A stretch of DNA of 64,000 bases, from positions 2,418,001 to 2,482,000 of the forward strand of contig NC_018227.2 in NCBI RefSeq assembly GCF_000304355.2, read 5' to 3'. This document shows positions 17,754 through 26,818 of the stretch, one piece after another. Under the pieces are notes generated by a model. The model was not told the origin of the DNA. It made no database searches and saw nothing but the letters and a program-made list of their open reading frames with translations. Within the stretch, counting starts at the first letter, position 1. Each line of letters begins with the position of its first letter. Position numbers and translations under genes: made by a program. The DNA is from Methanoculleus bourgensis MS2 (lineage in GTDB: Archaea; Halobacteriota; Methanomicrobia; Methanomicrobiales; Methanoculleaceae).

Positions 17754-19787
17754 TCAGGTCTGTTCAGACTGGTTTTTCGGGGATGAGGAACTCACCGCAT
17801 CCGACCTGCGGCGGAAGAGGGGGGAGATCTCCCCGTTACCCCGCCCGGCATCAATGAGGATACAGAGATCCCCGGCCTCGATCATCGTCCCGCCATCCGG
17901 CCCGGCAAGCGTCTCCGCTCCCCTCCTGATCGCGAGCACCGTCACGTCGTACTTCTGCCGCAGGTTGGTCTCTGCCAGGGTCTTCCCGGCTATCGGAGCC
18001 CCCTCCTCCACCCGGACGATCGATATCGCGGCGTTATCAAGGTGCAGCTCTATATCGCGGAGTGACGGCACCTGCTCCGACGCCTCCCTGAGCATCTCGT
18101 AGCGGTCAGTCCGCATCGAAGCGACAAGCCTGTCGATATCGGTCTTCGGCACCGGATACTTGATCAGGACCCGCATAAGCACCTCGGCAGCGGTCTCAAA
18201 CTCCTCGCAGATCACCTCATCCGCCCCGAGCGTGTAGAGGGAAAGGGAGTCTTCCATGTACCTGGTCCGGGTGATGATCGCGCACTTCGGGTTCATCTTC
18301 CTTGCGATCGCCGTAACCTGACGTGCAGTGGCTGCGTTCGGGATGGTGATGACCACCACACGTGCGCCTTCAACCCCGGCATTGGCAAGGACACTCTCAT
18401 TTATGGCATCACCAAAGAAGATCGGCTCACCTTTCTTCCGTTCTTCCCGCACAGTCTTTGGGTTAAGCTCGATGGCCATATACGGGACTCCCGTGCTCCG
18501 CGCCGCATCGGCGACGTGCCGTCCCATCGGTCCGAACCCGACGATGACGATATGCCCTTTCTTCGGGCCGTTGGCGGGAGCTACCTTCAGGGCTGCGTCC
18601 CTTGCCTTGAGCCAGCCCGGCAGGGGCAGGCGGCGGACAGCGGAGGTCACGCGCGGAGCTGAGGCGATGACGAACGGGGCGACCGTCATCGTCCCGACCG
18701 ATACGGCGAGGAAGACCTGCTCAAGGTCGGGACCGAGCAGGCCGTACTCGATCCCGGACCTCGAGAGGATGAAGGCGAACTCACCGATCTGGCCGATGGC
18801 AAGCCCGGTGAGGATCATGTTCTGGAGGGAGACCCCCGCCGGGATGACGGCGACAGCCCCGATGATCGCCTTGAGAATGATGATGCCGATGATGAGCCCG
18901 ACGATCGGGAGTGCATGAGCCGCGAAGAAACCGGTGTTGAGAAGCATCCCCATCGAAACGAAGAAGAAACTCGTAAAGATGTCGCGGAAGGGGATGACAC
19001 TCGAGAGGGCCGCGTTGCTGTACTCAGACTCAGAGATGATCAGACCCGCGAGGAAGGCCCCGAGGGCGAGGGAGAGGCCGGCGCGGGAGGTGAGCCACGC
19101 AGTCCCGAGGCAGAGTGTGATGACGGTGATCATGAAGAGTTCCCGGCTCCGGAGGCTTGCGACCCGGTAGAGGAGGCGGGGAACGACCCAGAGGGCACTC
19201 ACCGTGACGACCCCGAGGAGGATGAGGCCGATCCCGAAGTTGATGAGCGAGGGGACAACTCCTGCCGACCCCATCCCGCCAAGCATCGGGACGAGGAGGA
19301 TCATCGGCACGGTGCTTAAGTCCTGGAGGACCGATATCCCGAGTGCGAGCCGCACCGGCGGCGTGTCCACCTCTCCCCGGTGCTGGAAGACGGTCAGCAT
19401 CACGGTGGTGCTTGTGTGGGCAAGGAGCATCCCGAAGAAGATCGCTTCCGGTGGGGCGAGGCCGAAGGCTGAGGCTATGACGGCGACGACGCCAATCGTC
19501 AGGCCGATCTGGAGCACCCCGCCGGTGAGCATCCCCTTCTTCATCTCAAGGAGGCTCTTGAGCGAGAGTTCCATGCCGATGGTGAAGAGGAGGAAGATGA
19601 TACCAAGTTCTGCAAGGATCTCCACATCTGCCCGGTTCGTGATGAGGCCAAGGCCGTGGGGCCCGGCGATGATACCGGTGAGGAAGAACGCCACGATCCC
19701 CGGCATCTTCAGCCGGTAGCAGAGGGCGAGTGCTCCGATAGAGAGGGCAAATATGATCAGGATCTGTTCGAGAAAGGTTGCGTCCAT
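17754..19787 (-). CDS. Cation:proton antiporter with RCK domains (CPA2, KefB type)
   Basis: 677 residues. Residues 1-380 are the membrane transporter with about 12 spans and CPA2 features (YRLKMPGIVAFFLTGIIAGP, LLFTIGMELSLKSL, LGISVLQDLSTVP). Residues 405-520 are an RCK-N/TrkA-N Rossmann domain (HIVIVGFGPMGRHVADAARSTG, then FGDAINESVLANAGV). From about 570 an RCK-C/TrkA-C domain follows. This is the arrangement of ligand-gated K+ or Na+ efflux antiporters. The tail after TrkA-C is polar and serine-rich. Confidence 0.93.
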   Translation of the reverse strand: MDATFLEQILIIFALSIGALALCYRLKMPGIVAFFLTGIIAGPHGLGLITNRADVEILAELGIIFLLFTIGMELSLKSLLEMKKGMLTGGVLQIGLTIGVVAVIASAFGLAPPEAIFFGMLLAHTSTTVMLTVFQHRGEVDTPPVRLALGISVLQDLSTVPMILLVPMLGGMGSAGVVPSLINFGIGLILLGVVTVSALWVVPRLLYRVASLRSRELFMITVITLCLGTAWLTSRAGLSLALGAFLAGLIISESEYSNAALSSVIPFRDIFTSFFFVSMGMLLNTGFFAAHALPIVGLIIGIIILKAIIGAVAVIPAGVSLQNMILTGLAIGQIGEFAFILSRSGIEYGLLGPDLEQVFLAVSVGTMTVAPFVIASAPRVTSAVRRLPLPGWLKARDAALKVAPANGPKKGHIVIVGFGPMGRHVADAARSTGVPYMAIELNPKTVREERKKGEPIFFGDAINESVLANAGVEGARVVVITIPNAATARQVTAIARKMNPKCAIITRTRYMEDSLSLYTLGADEVICEEFETAAEVLMRVLIKYPVPKTDIDRLVASMRTDRYEMLREASEQVPSLRDIELHLDNAAISIVRVEEGAPIAGKTLAETNLRQKYDVTVLAIRRGAETLAGPDGGTMIEAGDLCILIDAGRGNGEISPLFRRRSDAVSSSSPKNQSEQT

Positions 19788-20434
19788 GGTATAGTTCCGT
19801 GCTTGTTGTATCCGGCGGGTTATTGTGCCACTGTGCCGGGTGCTGTGGGCGGCCCCTGTTGTGGCGCGGTCCTGCGGCCCGGAGCATGCGCATTCCGAGC
19901 AGGGCCATACCGGTGTTCTGTTGAGAGATACACCTGATCTTCGATAACCCGGCCGATAGAATACAGGGAATTGTTGCCCTTCTCTTTAGATAATAATTCT
20001 GTATCCGGCTCTGAATTGCTGACCCGCTGATGCGTGTAGTTGTTTGTTGATGCACGGCGGATACGGTCCCTGTGCCTGTACCGGGACCGCGCCGCCATCA
20101 GGCGGTTGAGGGGATGCGAACAGGGTGGGCGCGAGTACTGCGGGCACCCAACCGCGGTTTCCCGACTTAGTAATAGTCCGCCCGCCTGCCTCCAGGAGTC
20201 GTTCCGGCGCGTGGGGCTCAAGACCGGCTCCCCGGTCGTCGAAGGGCCGGAGCCACGGGGGCGTAAAGCAGAGCAGGCTCCTGCACGGTGATTCCTGATT
20301 CCACCGCCGTGGATATCCGGGTGACCGTGATGAACACGCTGAGGTGCCGGCCCCGGCTTCACCGGTGAGGAAAGCGGTGTGCCGGCTGCAGGATACCGGT
20401 AGAGTGGAACGGGCTGGTTCCGTAGACCCGTATC
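19788..20434. other. 647-bp intergenic region, no gene seen
   Basis: Overlapping ORFs exist on both strands but none has a recognisable pattern or start signals. A GGTCCC...GGGACC hairpin lies near 20068-20092. None of repeat families A, B or C is found here. Its left end must hold the antiporter promoter. Confidence 0.4.
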
Positions 20435-20905
20435 TCAGGTTTTCGATCCCGTTTCATGGGTCCACTCCCGGAGGATCCTGAGGATATGCTCCCTGGCAAC
20501 CCTGATCCCCTCTTCGACCGCCGGATCGACCTCCCGGCTGAATGCCTGGATCTCCCCCACTTCGATCCCCACAGTCACAACCTCTCCAACATACCCGAGT
20601 TCCCGGGCTATCGTTACCGCCTCCCCGATACCGATATCGTGGAGCGCGCATGCCGGGAGGGTCCGCGAAGGCGGCGTTTCAAAGACGAGGACATCGCCGA
20701 TATGGTCGCCGACGCCCACCATCGCATCGACGATCACCACCTTATCATACTCTTCCATCAGCGGAATCAGGCCAAATCCCCCGGCGCCGCCATCGATGCA
20801 GTCGACGCCGGGACACCTCCTCTCGAGCAGCCGCATCACTAAAAGCCCGGCCCCGTCGTTTCCCATGAGGGGGTTCCCGCACCCGATGATACAGATCCGG
20901 TTCAT
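20435..20905 (-). CDS. Hydrogenase maturation protease (HycI/HyaD/FrhD type)
   Basis: 156 residues from the ATG at 20905. It begins IIGCGNPLMGNDGAG, in which the Glu or Asp after the glycine loop (Asp16 region) is the Ni-sensing acid of the family; DGGAGGFGLI and VIVDAMVGVGD follow. These endopeptidases trim the large-subunit C-terminus of [NiFe] hydrogenases after Ni insertion. In a methanogen the client could be F420-reducing or membrane-bound hydrogenase; no hydrogenase genes lie in this window. Divergent from the RimK-type gene. Confidence 0.9.
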   Translation of the reverse strand: MNRICIIGCGNPLMGNDGAGLLVMRLLERRCPGVDCIDGGAGGFGLIPLMEEYDKVVIVDAMVGVGDHIGDVLVFETPPSRTLPACALHDIGIGEAVTIARELGYVGEVVTVGIEVGEIQAFSREVDPAVEEGIRVAREHILRILREWTHETGSKT

Positions 20906-21007
20906 CTGCACAAGTAATCCTTCCTCACCGATTATATCTAGCAAGATACAAAATGATAATGAGACCCTGACGAGATCTCTGTGTCCAGGGAGCGGAACGT
21001 GAGGCGC

Positions 21008-21802
21008 ATGATCCATATCGTACCAAAACCGACTGATACGCCGGATGATGACTCGACCGGCGCCGTTATATGGGAACTGAAGAGAGCCGGTGCCCGGTGC
21101 AGGGTTCTTGACCTCGGTGCGGTCGACCCCCTCGACTCCGGGCTTGAGAACGAACTCATATGGGTCTGCGGGATCCGGCAGGACGGGCATCAGTTTGAGA
21201 CCCTGAACGTGCTCTCACTCCATAACCGGGTGATCAACACACCTGAAAGCATCGTCGCCTGCGCATCAAAAGCGATGACAACCGCGCTTCTCCTGAAGTG
21301 CGGGGTGCAGACGCCTGAGACGGCTTATATCAAGGCTGAGGCGCAGGCACGTGACTTCGTTCTCCGGCATGGAAAGGTAGTCTACAAACCACTCTATGGC
21401 TACGACGGGAACGGCATCAGGCTGGTGACCAAACCCGACGAACTCGGGCCTGGACCCTGGTACCTGCAGGAGTACATCCGGAACGATCGGGACTACCGCG
21501 TCTTTGTCCTTGGCGGGGAGGCTGTCGGCGCAATATCCCGCGTATCAGACAGTCTTACACACAACATCCATCAGGGCGGGACTGGCATGCCCGTCACGAT
21601 CGATAAGGATATGCGTGCCATCGCCGAAGCCGCAGCGTCGGCAGTCGGGATCGATTACTGCGGCGTCGATCTCCTCCATGATGGGGAAGGCTACACAGTT
21701 CTTGAGGTGAACGGGACGCCAAACTGGCACTGCATGGCGGCACCCATCCCGGAACTGCTGGCCAGGTACCTCATCCAAGAAGAGCGCAAGATGCGTGCCT
21801 GA
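21008..21802 (+). CDS. RimK-family ATP-grasp ligase, MptN-like
   Basis: 264 residues from the ATG at 21008, preceded by GTGAGG; a GTG at 20981 would add nine. The ATP-grasp core is clear: GKVVYKPLYGYDGNGIRLV (nucleotide-binding lysine and glycine loop), WYLQEYI, DYRVFVLGG, and the metal-binding end DYCGVDLL...VLEVNGTPNW. In methanogens RimK relatives add alpha-linked glutamate to tetrahydromethanopterin (MptN) or to coenzyme F420 (CofF). MptN is my preferred reading, but the sequence alone does not decide. The first 90 residues are the variable substrate domain. Confidence 0.78.
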   Translation: MIHIVPKPTDTPDDDSTGAVIWELKRAGARCRVLDLGAVDPLDSGLENELIWVCGIRQDGHQFETLNVLSLHNRVINTPESIVACASKAMTTALLLKCGVQTPETAYIKAEAQARDFVLRHGKVVYKPLYGYDGNGIRLVTKPDELGPGPWYLQEYIRNDRDYRVFVLGGEAVGAISRVSDSLTHNIHQGGTGMPVTIDKDMRAIAEAAASAVGIDYCGVDLLHDGEGYTVLEVNGTPNWHCMAAPIPELLARYLIQEERKMRA

Positions 21803-22075
21803 GAGGAGAGGAGTGGTGGGGCCGGGGCGCCCGGCAGCATACCCACCTGTCAATGACGCCGTATTCTCATGAATGCGCGAGTACCGGGCGTCCTCACTGG
21901 AGATACTCGATCTCTTTGAGCGTCTTTTCGGCAAGTTCCCGCATCCGGGCAGAGATCCTCCCGGATGATGAGAACTCCACATCTTTCATGGCGTTTGCAA
22001 GTTCCGTTCCGAGCACGAATATTGCGTATTTATGCTCCATTTTGCTTTTATGCACCTGAGAAGGATCGATCTTCA

Positions 22076-22080
22076 ACGCA
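22076..22080. repeat. 5-bp target-site duplication, left
   Basis: ACGCA directly before the left terminal repeat of the insertion sequence; the identical ACGCA follows the right end at 23399-23403. A 5-bp duplication is what ISH3-type elements make. Confidence 0.85.
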
Positions 22081-23398
22081 CAGTACTTCGCTAATTTTCG
22101 AACCAGCATATTCTCTGCCGAACCCGGAAACCCGCACAAAAACGAAAGATTTATATCGTTTGCAGGCGCCCCCTCATGCCTTTTGCCAAAAGCAAGAAGA
22201 CGACCTGCAGAAAGAGTAACGACCTCAAGCCGAAAGAATGTTGTGCTCACGCCATTGCGGCGCTGGACCAGCACCTCACCATCCCGATCCAGGGTCGGCT
22301 CACCCAGACCGACCTGTTTCAGGCTCTGGTCGGCATGGCCGCGATGCAACAATCGATTCACTCGATCACCGGGTTTTTGGAGCATGTACCCTGTGAGACG
22401 TCATTTCGCTATCATCTCAACAAACTGGCTATGGATGATCTGGAGCAGAAGAGCACTGCTATCCTCACCCACCTCGTGCACCACGTCCTGAAACCCGGGA
22501 ACGCGTATCAGTTTGCGATTGACTACACCAACGATCCGTACTACGGGAAGACTTCCGACGAGAACGAATCATATATCCTCCGAAGCAAACGCAAGCAATC
22601 GACGAACGAATTCTACTCCTACATCACCCTCTACGTGACCACCAGAGACCGGCAGGTGACGTTGGCCGTGTATCCGGTGCGGCAGGGGATCGCAAAGGTT
22701 GGGTACATCGCCCGGTGCCTCGACCGGATTGCCGAACTCGGGCTCAAGGTCGAGGTCCTCTGCCTGGACCGGGAGTTCTATACCCGGAAGGTCTTCGGGT
22801 TTCTGACCCAGGTGCAGGTACCGTTCATCGTTCCCGTCAAGAAGCAGAGCAACCGCATGAAAGCACTGCTCCAGGGGACGCAGTCCCGGTATGCCGAGTA
22901 CCGGATGAGAGGAAAACCATCACTTCCCCTGACGATTGCCATTGCCGTGAAGTATGCGAAGGGGAGACGAGGAAAATACGGCGCTGAGAATCTGGGCTAC
23001 GTTGTCGGCGGTATTGCCTGGCATCCGCTCCGGGTGCACCGGATCTACCGATCACGGTTCTCGATCGAGGCATCCTACCGGATGCGCAACCAGGTGAAAC
23101 CCAGGACGAGCACAAGAAACCCCGTGATTCGGTATCTCTATGCAATCATCTCGTTTCTGCTGAAAAACGTCTGGATCGCTCTCTTATGGATACATTTCTC
23201 GCCGGTGAAGCAGGGACCGCGAACGATTGAAATGCGCGCGTTTCGATTCGATGCTTTTCGACTCATAATCTGGGAAGCGATCCGGGCATCGATGGGGATG
23301 GTGAAAGGAATTACGGTGTTACGGCAACGGGTTTAGAGAAAGGATGGTAGAACAAGGTCAAACAGAAGGAGAGGTGAGGGAGATTTAGCGAAGTACTG
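22081..23398 (+). mobile_element. ISH3-like insertion sequence, complete
   Basis: 1,318 bp with one transposase gene. Left end CAGTACTTCGCTAATTTT (22081-22098); right end, inverted, CAGTACTTCGCTAAATCT (23381-23398): 14 perfect bases and 16 of 18 overall. The 5-bp direct repeats ACGCA flank it, and the transposase is intact. Unbroken ends, duplication and ORF point to a fairly recent insertion. The target was the UPF0058 gene downstream of dnaG. Confidence 0.92.
22176..23336 (+). CDS. ISH3-family (DDE) transposase
   Basis: 386 residues. The catalytic triad can be placed: Asp116 in FAIDYTNDPYYG, Asp198 in LCLDREFYTRKVF, and Glu298 in SRFSIEASYRMRNQ; the last has the Y-(2)-R-type pattern of IS4/ISH3-like enzymes. 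The N-terminus is basic (AKSKKTTCRKS), as expected for end binding. Full length and uninterrupted, so probably active. It lies wholly between the two terminal repeats. Confidence 0.92.
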   Translation: MPFAKSKKTTCRKSNDLKPKECCAHAIAALDQHLTIPIQGRLTQTDLFQALVGMAAMQQSIHSITGFLEHVPCETSFRYHLNKLAMDDLEQKSTAILTHLVHHVLKPGNAYQFAIDYTNDPYYGKTSDENESYILRSKRKQSTNEFYSYITLYVTTRDRQVTLAVYPVRQGIAKVGYIARCLDRIAELGLKVEVLCLDREFYTRKVFGFLTQVQVPFIVPVKKQSNRMKALLQGTQSRYAEYRMRGKPSLPLTIAIAVKYAKGRRGKYGAENLGYVVGGIAWHPLRVHRIYRSRFSIEASYRMRNQVKPRTSTRNPVIRYLYAIISFLLKNVWIALLWIHFSPVKQGPRTIEMRAFRFDAFRLIIWEAIRASMGMVKGITVLRQRV

Positions 23399-23403
23399 AC
23401 GCA
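23399..23403. repeat. 5-bp target-site duplication, right
   Basis: ACGCA, identical to 22076-22080, directly after the right terminal repeat. Confidence 0.85.
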
Positions 23404-23535
23404 TAATACTGCGAGAATTTCAGTTCAGGATTTGCCAATTCAAAATAGTCTTTAATCTCTGTAAGAATCCCATGTAAGGCTATTAATTCTTCCTTGTGCA
23501 TATTCTCTCCCGGAGAGAAAAATGGTAAATATAAA

Positions 23536-23546
23536 CATATATAAAT
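23536..23546 (-). promoter_or_regulatory. TATA box of the split UPF0058 gene
   Basis: Read on the minus strand as ATTTATATATG, 35-45 bases before the ATG at 23501. A GGGAGAG Shine-Dalgarno sits just before that ATG. The gene thus seems to have had its own promoter besides read-through from dnaG. Confidence 0.5.
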
Positions 23547-23564
23547 TTGCACGCCGGAAAAATT

Positions 23565-24785
23565 TCACCCTATCTTTATAAGCCTGATGGATAGAGGACG
23601 TTTTATGATCCCCTTAAAATCGCGGGCAGCCACGAACTCCAGATTCTTTCCCCCGATCTGGTCGAGGAGTTTCTGATCGACGACGCGATCGACAACAACT
23701 CCTTCAACATCGCCACCCAGGGTCTGGAGCGCCCCTTCAAGATCGGTAGCATTCGATTCCAGGAGGACGGCATAATCTGAGGACAGGAACCGTGCGATCC
23801 GCCGGTCCCGGACATCGGCCATATGCTCTCCGAGCGTCGGGGGGGTCTTCTGACCCCCTTCTCTTCCGGTCTTTTGCTGTTGCGATGGTCGTTCGTCTTC
23901 CAAAACCTCACGTGTACCGGCAGTTGTGCGCGCAGGCGGTTGTCCCGCCGTCCCCTCGCCAGGGATGTGGTCGGCAACGACCTCCACGGGCACTTTGTTC
24001 CTGAGCGCCTTGACGATCTCCTTGCGGCTCATCTCCTCGACGCTCTTCCCCCGCGGGCAGTATGCCACAAAGTCGATCTCAGCGATCTGAAGAAGTTCGC
24101 GGAGGATCAGTTCCCCTCCCCGGTCTCCGTCGAGCAGGGTCGTCGCGGTCTTCTGCGAGCAGAGATCGATGATGATCTGCGGAACATTGGTCCCCTCGAC
24201 CGCAACCGCGTTCTTGATCCCGTAGCGCAGCAGGTTGATCACGTCGGCCCGCCCTTCGACAAGGATGATGGCATCCGAGGCCATGACGTTCGGGCCGGCA
24301 TGCACCTTCTCTTCACCGAGGAGTTCGAGTTTCTCTATCCTGATGACTTCCCTGACCTCGTCCAGCAGGTCATCGCTGTTTATGGTGCCTTCATCAAAGT
24401 CCTCGAGAAGGAGTTCCTTAGCACGTTCGACGATCCTGCGCCGCTTGGTCACCCTGATATCCTCGATGCGGTCGACTTTCATGCGCGCTGTGCATGGCCC
24501 GACCCGGTCGATCGTCTCCAGCGACGAGGCAAGGAGCGCGGTCTCCGCACGGTCGAGCGATGATGAGATGAGTATCTCACCTTTCGTCTCCCCTCTCCTT
24601 GTCGTTATCTGGACATCGATCCTGCCGACGCGGCCGGTCCTCTGTAAATCACGCAGGTCAAGGTCTTCGCCGAGTAAACCTTCAGTCTGGCCGAAAATAG
24701 CGCCCACTACGTCAGGTTTATCGACCACCCCCTCGGTCTGCAGAGTAAGATGAATAAGATACTTTGTAGTTTCCGGTGAGTACAT
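23565..24785 (-). CDS. dnaG: Archaeal DnaG-type primase / exosome subunit
   Basis: 406 residues. An N-terminal archaeal DnaG domain (TTKYLIHLTLQTEGVVDKPDVVGAIFGQTEG) is followed by a TOPRIM domain with IILVEGRADVINLLRYG (catalytic Glu) and LLDGDRGG (Asp-x-Asp). A charged linker follows (about 275-320, rich in Gln, Arg and Pro), then a C-terminal domain. In archaea this protein binds the RNA exosome and can make short primers. The UPF0058 gene begins 64 bases downstream on the same strand, a pairing seen in other archaea. Confidence 0.95.
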   Translation of the reverse strand: MYSPETTKYLIHLTLQTEGVVDKPDVVGAIFGQTEGLLGEDLDLRDLQRTGRVGRIDVQITTRRGETKGEILISSSLDRAETALLASSLETIDRVGPCTARMKVDRIEDIRVTKRRRIVERAKELLLEDFDEGTINSDDLLDEVREVIRIEKLELLGEEKVHAGPNVMASDAIILVEGRADVINLLRYGIKNAVAVEGTNVPQIIIDLCSQKTATTLLDGDRGGELILRELLQIAEIDFVAYCPRGKSVEEMSRKEIVKALRNKVPVEVVADHIPGEGTAGQPPARTTAGTREVLEDERPSQQQKTGREGGQKTPPTLGEHMADVRDRRIARFLSSDYAVLLESNATDLEGALQTLGGDVEGVVVDRVVDQKLLDQIGGKNLEFVAARDFKGIIKRPLSIRLIKIG

Positions 24786-25043
24786 GGAATGTTGCCCCCT
24801 TCAATGTAAATCTGATCGCCGTATGCCATGCAGGTTTTCATGTGCGCGGACATAGGTGTCAGTTATATGTCTATGGTACGATTACTTAAATCAGATGGCA
24901 TCATGAACGCAAGGTTTTTCAAAGCGGAAAGCCAGAATTGAAGCCAGACATGATTTTGATTTTAATTTCTCCTGCTTAATATCTTATCCGTAATAAAAAG
25001 TCGCTCCGCTCCGGTAGTCTCTGTAACTCCCATCCGTGCCGGC

Positions 25044-25361
25044 TCAGGCACCGGATGCGGAAAGGAGCTTAAGGATTTCGGGCTTTGATAGACCGGAAAT
25101 GGCCACGGTCTTTGAGGTAGATGTGTGTCCGGAGATGATGCTCACGTCTGCCCGGGATACGCCGAACGTCTCTGCGATAAGATCAATGATGGCGCGGTTT
25201 GCCTTCCCGTCGACAGCCGGGGCCGCTACCTGGCAGCGGATACTCTTCCGCCACTCGTTGTAGCCTGCCGGAAACGAGGTTCTTCTGGCGCCTGCCGTAA
25301 CATCAAGCAGTATGGTGACGCCACTTCCGGTTTCAGTAACAGCATCGGCGTAGGATTCCAT
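25044..25361 (-). CDS. UPF0235 / DUF167 family protein (YggU-like)
   Basis: 105 residues, the full length of this small alpha/beta family. Signatures: LLDVTAGARRTSF at the N-terminus (family ...V.PgAk.. pattern), VAAPAVDGKANRAIIDLIAETFGV, then ISGHTSTSKTVAISGL. The fold is known from structural genomics; the function is not. No operon partner: 195 bases of AT-rich DNA separate it from pyrC. Confidence 0.92.
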   Translation of the reverse strand: MESYADAVTETGSGVTILLDVTAGARRTSFPAGYNEWRKSIRCQVAAPAVDGKANRAIIDLIAETFGVSRADVSIISGHTSTSKTVAISGLSKPEILKLLSASGA

Positions 25362-25555
25362 ACGGGTTCTCCTGAAGAAGTGTCGCCCGACACTAACGAA
25401 CGGTGATCACAGGCGGCTTGTGCCGGTCCTCACCCGATCGTACCCTATATGCCGGGCGTGCCTGTCGCGCACCTGGGTTGTCCCGCGGATCATATCCGGG
25501 CGTCCCGCCAGGTGATCACCCGGGGACCTATAAGATGCGCTGTATCGGCTATATA

Positions 25556-26818
25556 TTATTTATATCCAGGTGATAAAAATCCTTGCCCGGGATACCATGC
25601 CGGTTGCGGTTCATAATATTCCCGACGGGAGTAGGCACGCCTGCCCCGGACGACCACCTCCTCCGGGAAGACCGCATTGAGCCCCTCAAACGGCGACCAG
25701 CCGCACTTTGCGTGGAGCCGGGAGGCGTCGATGCGGGTCACTTCGTCAGGGTAGAGGGCAAAATCCGCCCGGTCGCCCGGCTCAAACCCCGCCCGAGGGA
25801 TGCCGAGGATGGCGGCGGGCCTCCAGGACGTCTTCTCCATAACCGAGGCGAGAGTTATCCGGCGATTCCGGACCGCTGCCACGAGAAGCGGCACCATCGT
25901 CTCGACCCCGGGGACACCGGAGGGAGCGATCTGGAACGGCAGGGCCTTCTCGCGGAGCGTGTGCGGGGCATGGTCCGAAGCGATGACATCGATCCTATCC
26001 CAGCAGGACCAGAGGCCGCGCCTGGTCTGCTCGTCCCTGAGCGGGGGATTCATGCGGGCCCGGGTATCGTCATCCTCGAACATCCCGCGCGAGAGGAAGA
26101 GGTGGTGCGGTGTCACCTCCACCGTGCCGCGTGCGGCCTCGATTGAGGCGGCGGTGCTCATGTGGCAGAAGTGGAGCCGCATGCCTCGGGGGGCGAGGGC
26201 TGATGCGGCCTGCACGGCGCGCGCCTCCCCAGCGCCGGAGCGTGCGTTATCGTGAGCGGTGAGCGTTGCAGGGGCCGGACCCGAAACCTCCTCGGCGTGG
26301 ACCGTGGCAAGTCCCCCGAGAGCATGGATGCGGGCAAACAGCCCCCTGAGGGTCTCCGGTTCGAGTCCTTCGCCGTAACTCGACGGTGCGGCGAAGGTCT
26401 CCCCGAACGCCATCGCGCCGGCGTTCCACATCCCCTCGAGATCGGCGCCGGGCACGACGCCGGCATTCACCGCAAACCCGCAGACTGCATGCCCCTCAGC
26501 CTCACGAATACGGGCCCGGAGGAGTTCGGGCGTGGTGAGGGGGGGGACGGTGTTCGGCTGGTCGACCACGACCGTCACCCCGCCGGCGACCGCGCTCATC
26601 GTGCCCGTCCGCCAGTCCTCTTTCTCTGCCTGCACCCCTCCCCGCATATGGACGTGCATGTCGACCGCCCCCGGGAGACAGGTGAATCGGCTGCAGTCAA
26701 TCGTCTCGTCGGCACGCACCGGTGCGCCGACGTGCCGGACGAAACCCCCGGCAATGACGATATCAGCGCGCCGACCCGTCGGGAGCGTCACGTTCCTGAG
26801 CACCAGGTCAGCAGTCAT
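25556..26818 (-). CDS. pyrC: Dihydroorotase
   Basis: 420 residues from the ATG at 26818. Third step of pyrimidine synthesis: carbamoyl-aspartate to dihydroorotate. Metal-binding signatures: GAVDMHVHMRGG near 55-64 (HxH), then HAEE near 170, LHFCHMST near 218 and SDHAPHT near 283 (catalytic Asp). Class I length. The start overlaps the stop of the DUF2156 gene as ATGA, so the two are co-translated. Last gene of the GNAT-DUF2156-pyrC operon. Confidence 0.94.
   Translation of the reverse strand: MTADLVLRNVTLPTGRRADIVIAGGFVRHVGAPVRADETIDCSRFTCLPGAVDMHVHMRGGVQAEKEDWRTGTMSAVAGGVTVVVDQPNTVPPLTTPELLRARIREAEGHAVCGFAVNAGVVPGADLEGMWNAGAMAFGETFAAPSSYGEGLEPETLRGLFARIHALGGLATVHAEEVSGPAPATLTAHDNARSGAGEARAVQAASALAPRGMRLHFCHMSTAASIEAARGTVEVTPHHLFLSRGMFEDDDTRARMNPPLRDEQTRRGLWSCWDRIDVIASDHAPHTLREKALPFQIAPSGVPGVETMVPLLVAAVRNRRITLASVMEKTSWRPAAILGIPRAGFEPGDRADFALYPDEVTRIDASRLHAKCGWSPFEGLNAVFPEEVVVRGRRAYSRREYYEPQPAWYPGQGFLSPGYK

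Larger units (their letters stand above)
21894..23501 (-). pseudogene. UPF0058 family gene split by an ISH3-like insertion
   Basis: Read from 23501 leftward, the first part encodes MHKEELIALHGILTEIKDYF up to ...FSQYYA and stops at the element. After removal of 22081-23403 (element plus one 5-bp duplicate) the frame continues as LKIDPSQVHKSKMEHKYAIFVLG to a TGA at 21894. The rejoined ORF is 285 bases, or 94 residues, in frame and with no missing base. That protein matches UPF0058, a small archaeal helical family often found beside dnaG, which is the situation here. TTTATATATG on the minus strand near 23546-23536 is its probable promoter. Confidence 0.85.

Noticed and set aside
19788-20434. Hidden gene or RNA in the 647-bp gap
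   Set aside because: ORFs there lack motifs and start signals, and only one modest hairpin is visible.
22081-23398. ISH3-like element as the helper for families A, B or C
   Set aside because: Its ends (CAGTACTTCGCTAA) and 5-bp duplication do not match the ends or the CTAG border of any of the three families.
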